This document shows positions 5,135 to 8,323 of a DNA stretch of 8,323 nucleotides, piece by piece. Origin of the DNA: CAYOZN01 sp964408455 (lineage in GTDB: Bacteria > Planctomycetota > Phycisphaerae > UBA1845 > UTPLA1). A model generated the notes under the pieces. It was not told the origin of the DNA and made no database searches. It saw only the letters and a list, made by a program, of their open reading frames with translations. Position 1 is the stretch's first letter. Each line of letters begins with the position of its first letter. Made by a program: the position numbers and the translations under genes. The stretch is from assembly GCA_964408455.1 (NCBI GenBank), contig CAYOZN010000055.1:1-8323 (forward strand), given 5' to 3'.

Positions 5135-6316
5135 ATGAAGTACCTCTTCATTGCCGGTTATGCAGCCATCCCGCTGGCCTTCATGTCGCATTTTGTCGTT
5201 CTTCACGGTCATCCGTGGGAACCGGTCGTCACGTTCAGCCTGGCCTGCCTCGGCGTGCTCCCGCTTGCCCATTTGATGGGCGAGGCCACCGAGCACCTGG
5301 CGACCCTGACCGGGCCGACCTGGGGCGGGCTGGTTAATGCGACGTTCGGCAATGCCGCCGAGCTGATCATCGCGATCATCGCCCTGAACAAAGGCCTGAA
5401 CGAAGTGGTCAAGGCCAGCCTCACCGGGTCCATCATCGGCAACCTGCTGCTGGTCGGCGGCGCCGCCATGCTGGCCGGCGGCTGGAAGCGCGAACGCCAG
5501 AAGTTCAATCACTTCGCGGCCGAGGCCAATGCCGGATTGCTGGCCATCTGCGTCGCCGGCATGCTCATGCCGGCGATTTTCCACTTCACCGGCGAGCGCA
5601 TCCGCGACCCGCTTCTGGTCGAGCACGATCACAGCGTCTCCGTGGGCACCGCCGTCATCCTCCTCGCGGTGTACGGCCTGGGGCTGCTATTCGCGCTCAA
5701 GACGCACCGGCACGTTTTCAGCCGCGAGCCGCATTCCGATGAATCGGTCGGCGTGGCCGCGTCTGGCGGCCACGGCGACGCCTGGTCGGTCCGCAAGAGC
5801 ATCACGATGCTGCTGATCGCCGCCGCCGGCATCGGCGTCATTGCCGAGCTGCTGGTCGGCTCCGCCGAGGCAGTCGCAAGCAGCCTCGGCTGGAATCACG
5901 TCTTCGTCGGCGTCATCCTGCTCGCGATCGTCGGCAATGCCGCCGAACACTCCACGGCCATCCTGCTCGCCCTGCGAAACGACATGGACACGGCGATCAC
6001 CATCACCACGCAGAGCAGCCTCCAGATTGCACTGTTCGCCACGCCGTTTCTGATATTTGTCAGCATGTTCATGCATGCGACCGGTCTGAGCCCGGCCGAG
6101 GCGGGCAGGCTGGACATGGTGTTCTCGCCCATGGAAGTCGCCGCCGTCGTTCTGTGTGTCGGCACCGTCGTCATCCTCGCGGTCAATGGCGAATGCCACT
6201 GGCTCGAAGGCGTCATGCTCCTGGCGCTGTACATGATCCTCGGCGTGGCATTCTTCTTCCTGCCCGAAGGCACCCTCTCGGCGACGACGCAACCGGCGCC
6301 GGTTCCCGCACATTAG
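5135..6316 (+). CDS. Ca2+/H+ antiporter, CAX/ChaA-type (CaCA superfamily)
   Basis: A 393-aa inner-membrane protein predicted to export Ca2+ (or a related divalent cation) in exchange for protons. It has the two inverted alpha-repeats of the CaCA superfamily, each with the ion-binding motif: ATFGNAAELIIAIIAL (69-84, Glu76) and AIVGNAAEHSTAILLAL (264-280, Glu271). The length fits single-polypeptide CAX proteins of about 350-430 aa. About eleven hydrophobic segments are visible, among them roughly 2-22, 31-47, 66-84, 97-115, 130-150, 168-188, 221-243, 253-280, 295-315, 332-352 and 356-377. A His/Asp/Glu-rich loop (191-216) joins the two halves, as in the family. The ATG at 5135 gives a hydrophobic N-terminus and sits 8 nt behind a promoter. 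The next gene begins 49 nt after the stop and may be co-transcribed. Cation choice cannot be read from the sequence. Confidence 0.93.
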   Translation: MKYLFIAGYAAIPLAFMSHFVVLHGHPWEPVVTFSLACLGVLPLAHLMGEATEHLATLTGPTWGGLVNATFGNAAELIIAIIALNKGLNEVVKASLTGSIIGNLLLVGGAAMLAGGWKRERQKFNHFAAEANAGLLAICVAGMLMPAIFHFTGERIRDPLLVEHDHSVSVGTAVILLAVYGLGLLFALKTHRHVFSREPHSDESVGVAASGGHGDAWSVRKSITMLLIAAAGIGVIAELLVGSAEAVASSLGWNHVFVGVILLAIVGNAAEHSTAILLALRNDMDTAITITTQSSLQIALFATPFLIFVSMFMHATGLSPAEAGRLDMVFSPMEVAAVVLCVGTVVILAVNGECHWLEGVMLLALYMILGVAFFFLPEGTLSATTQPAPVPAH

Positions 6317-6351
6317 GCGCCGATGTCCCGCGCATCCTCTGCGCGATCGCG

Positions 6352-6357
6352 TAACAT
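6352..6357 (+). promoter_or_regulatory. -10-like TAACAT upstream of the GT-C gene
   Basis: TAACAT ends 8 nt before the ATG at 6366, the same distance as at four other genes here. No -35 is recognisable at 16-18 nt. A short AGG (6361-6363) near the ATG is too close to be a good ribosome binding site. The gene may instead be read through from the antiporter gene. Confidence 0.3.
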
Positions 6358-6365
6358 ACGAGGCG

Positions 6366-8045
6366 ATGACCGATGCAGCGGACCAGTTGCCTTCGACGCC
6401 GCGGCCGGCGCACGGCTATGCCGGCAGTCGATGGTTTCTCGCGCTGGCATACCTGTTCCCGATCGTCTTCTATACATGGGGCCTGACGCGCGATCTGCAC
6501 GAGCCGTGGATCGGCATGCACGACTGGAACGGCGCGTTCTTCTCCCAGCTTGCCCGCAATCTCACGCGCTATCCATTCGAGTTTCACCACGGCATGTCAG
6601 TCGTCGCGTCCGGGCCGCATGCGCCGCCCGAAGAGCGGTCCATCTACGCCACGCACCCGCCGGGACTGATCTGGCTGGTCGGCGCGGCCTTTACCCTTGG
6701 CGAGTCCGAAGCGGCCGCGCGGGCGGTGCCCATCGCCGCCTCGATCATCTCGCTGTTGCTGCTCATGTGGCTGGTGCGCCGCGCTTTCGATGATGCGACG
6801 GCGGTTCTCGCCGGAGTCGTTTACGCATGCATGCCGATGGCAGTCTTTTTTGGCCGCATGGTCGACCACGAGGCGGTCTGCCTGATGTTCATGCTGCTGG
6901 CAATGTCGGGGTTGTGTCAGTGGATCGTGCCGGCGCACCCCCGGCGCCCGCGGCATTTTCGGCGGGCGACGGTGCGCCGCATGGGGGCCGCCATCTGGCC
7001 CGCCGCCATGCTGGCGGGGTGCCTCGTCGATTGGTCGGTGGTGCTGTTCTGCGGCATCGTCTGCGTCTGGGCCCTGTTCCGGCGACGCCTGATCGGTATG
7101 CGCCGCCTCACGTGGATCGCCGGTGTCAGCGCAATGTCCGTGGCACTCACAACGACGTACCTGGTTTATGCGGGGCTGGCAGGGCGGTGGGCCGATTTAC
7201 TGGCGATCTTCTTCTCCCGTTCAGCCGAAGAGGCGGGCGCCGTCCTGCGGCGGGAGGGCGGGGCCGACGCCGGTGTGAACCGGTTCATCGTCGAGAATCT
7301 GTCGATGCCGACCGTCTGCCTCGCCGCCCTCGGGCTTGCGGCAATTCTCCTGGGCCGCGCGTTTCACCCGGCAGCCGGGCGCCTGTCGCGCGGACGAGTC
7401 ATCGCCCGCGATGCCCAGTGGTTGATCTTTGCGACCGGCGTGCTGTGGGTGGCAGTCTTCTGGCGACAATTCGAACGGCATAACTACTGGATGTTCTACG
7501 TGGGGCCGGCCGCCGCCGTTTTCGCGGCGAGGTTCATCGAATTAGTTCATCGCGTGCTTGCGCAGACACATGTCGGCATCGCGCGCGGCGCGGCGGCGGT
7601 TCTGATTGGAGCGTGTCTGGTCTATGGCGTAATCGGCACGCAGGCGTACTTCGAGCGATTGTCGCGCCCACCGGTAGAGCCGGCCGCCTGGACGTGGATC
7701 CGTGCTCGAACCGCGCCGGGCGAGCGCGTCCTGCTGATGCGCAATCCCTATCGCGAGGAGCTGCGCGGCACGTATCTCTTCCGCAACGTCATACCGCCGC
7801 ACATGGCGTGGTACCTTGATCGGCGGCTGGGGGTGGAGCCGAACCCGGCCCACGTGCCGCAGCGGGCGGCCGATTTCGCCGTGTACGTGGTGGAATGGGG
7901 CGATTTCATCTCCCGCTCGGAAGAGTTGTCGGTCCTCCGTCCAATCTTTCCGCTTGCCGAGGGAATAGAGGGCTTCCTGGCGGTGGTGGACCTCCGCACG
8001 AGGACGAGCCGGCCTGGCGATGCCGCCGCACCCGCGGCGCCCTGA
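6366..8045 (+). CDS. GT-C fold membrane glycosyltransferase, ArnT/PMT-like (GT39/GT83 type)
   Basis: A 559-aa polytopic membrane protein of the polyprenyl-phosphate-sugar-dependent glycosyltransferase group. These enzymes move a sugar from a lipid carrier to lipid A, a glycan or a protein on the outer face of the inner membrane. After TM1 (about 22-40) the first outer loop carries the family's acidic motif GMHDWNGAFFSQLARN (50-65, Asp53), followed by the conserved THPPG (96-100), the ESEAAAR segment (113-119) and FFGRMVDHEAVCLMFMLL (161-178). Further hydrophobic segments lie at about 120-137, 144-162, 168-187, 208-238, 248-270, 312-331, 350-366, 374-392 and 406-424. WRQFERHNYWMFYVGP (366-381) resembles the conserved late membrane region. 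Residues about 430-545 form a soluble C-terminal domain. Substrate is unknown; kdsB and rfbD nearby make an envelope glycan likely but are not linked as an operon. The end after residue 546 is Ala/Pro-rich. Confidence 0.85.
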   Translation: MTDAADQLPSTPRPAHGYAGSRWFLALAYLFPIVFYTWGLTRDLHEPWIGMHDWNGAFFSQLARNLTRYPFEFHHGMSVVASGPHAPPEERSIYATHPPGLIWLVGAAFTLGESEAAARAVPIAASIISLLLLMWLVRRAFDDATAVLAGVVYACMPMAVFFGRMVDHEAVCLMFMLLAMSGLCQWIVPAHPRRPRHFRRATVRRMGAAIWPAAMLAGCLVDWSVVLFCGIVCVWALFRRRLIGMRRLTWIAGVSAMSVALTTTYLVYAGLAGRWADLLAIFFSRSAEEAGAVLRREGGADAGVNRFIVENLSMPTVCLAALGLAAILLGRAFHPAAGRLSRGRVIARDAQWLIFATGVLWVAVFWRQFERHNYWMFYVGPAAAVFAARFIELVHRVLAQTHVGIARGAAAVLIGACLVYGVIGTQAYFERLSRPPVEPAAWTWIRARTAPGERVLLMRNPYREELRGTYLFRNVIPPHMAWYLDRRLGVEPNPAHVPQRAADFAVYVVEWGDFISRSEELSVLRPIFPLAEGIEGFLAVVDLRTRTSRPGDAAAPAAP

Positions 8046-8054
8046 AGCCAATCT

Positions 8055-8077
8055 CGCCGTCCCCCGGGGGCACGGCG
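8055..8077. terminator. strong hairpin after the glycosyltransferase gene
   Basis: CGCCGT (8055-8060) pairs with ACGGCG (8072-8077), enclosing CCCCCGGGGG (8061-8070) that extends the stem. It begins 10 nt after the stop. There is no T-tract, so it may be an atypical terminator or an mRNA-stabilising end. Confidence 0.5.
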
Positions 8078-8143
8078 CCGGTGGCAGACTCCCCAGCATG
8101 GTCCGATCGGGCTGGCGGGGAGACCTGCAGGCCGGAATGCCGT

Positions 8144-8171
8144 TTGACGATTAACCGGCAGCCACTATACT
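8144..8171 (+). promoter_or_regulatory. tRNA-Thr promoter
   Basis: TTGACG (8144-8149), 16 nt, TATACT (8166-8171): each hexamer matches five of six consensus bases. The start site would be near 8178, about 90 nt before the tRNA, leaving a 5' leader for RNase P to remove. Its TTGAC(A/G) -35 is like those of kdsB and the antiporter gene. Confidence 0.65.
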
Positions 8172-8177
8172 GACGGG

Positions 8178-8268
8178 TCTTATTTGCGGCCGGCGCCAAC
8201 AGTTGCGCCAGTCGCAGGTCCGACGTGACGGGACCCTGACCCGGGGGCGCGACTTCGGCGCCTCAGGC
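8178..8268 (+). other. tRNA-Thr 5' leader with two hairpins
   Basis: Two stems with the same arm sequence are visible: GGCGC/GCGCC at 8192-8209 (8-nt loop) and GGCGC/GCGCC at 8246-8262 (7-nt loop). Either left arm could pair with either right arm. The leader is likely removed during maturation. Confidence 0.35.

Positions 8269-8323
<55 letters not shown>

Overview
This is a GC-rich bacterial window that reads mostly as ordinary chromosomal housekeeping sequence. Six protein genes and one tRNA are clear. The KdsB gene implies an outer membrane with Kdo-containing lipopolysaccharide. Weak or absent Shine-Dalgarno sequences, an exported glutathione peroxidase with Lys-rich tails, and GTGCCACTG-type hairpin repeats made me think of Planctomycetota (perhaps Phycisphaerae) or a similar Gram-negative phylum. 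That placement is an impression from memory, not a result.

Layout: kdsB (minus, C-terminal few codons cut by the window start) is divergent from a secreted Cys-type glutathione peroxidase gene (plus). A 454-nt gap follows. It starts with a 65-bp MITE-like inverted-repeat element flanked by CTAA/CTAA and ends with a hairpin-rich leader before metF (plus). Next is a 424-nt non-coding stretch with a tandem array of hairpin repeats broken by a 100-N assembly gap. It is followed by an rmlD-type dTDP-4-dehydrorhamnose reductase (plus), which converges on a maf-type nucleotide pyrophosphatase (minus). maf is divergent from a CAX-type Ca2+/H+ antiporter (plus), which is followed after 49 nt by a GT-C (ArnT/PMT-like) membrane glycosyltransferase (plus). 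The window ends inside a tRNA-Thr(GGT) gene with its own promoter.

The genes do not form one pathway. KdsB, the rhamnose reductase and the GT-C enzyme all serve cell-envelope glycans, but they lie in separate transcription units. I do not see a new defence, mobile or biosynthetic system. The parts worth a second look are non-coding: a recurring promoter-to-start arrangement that predicts leaderless mRNAs for several genes (best at kdsB: TTGACA, 17 nt, TAGGCT, 8 nt, ATG), the MITE-like insertion placed exactly on the peroxidase stop codon, the hairpin array, and the metF leader.
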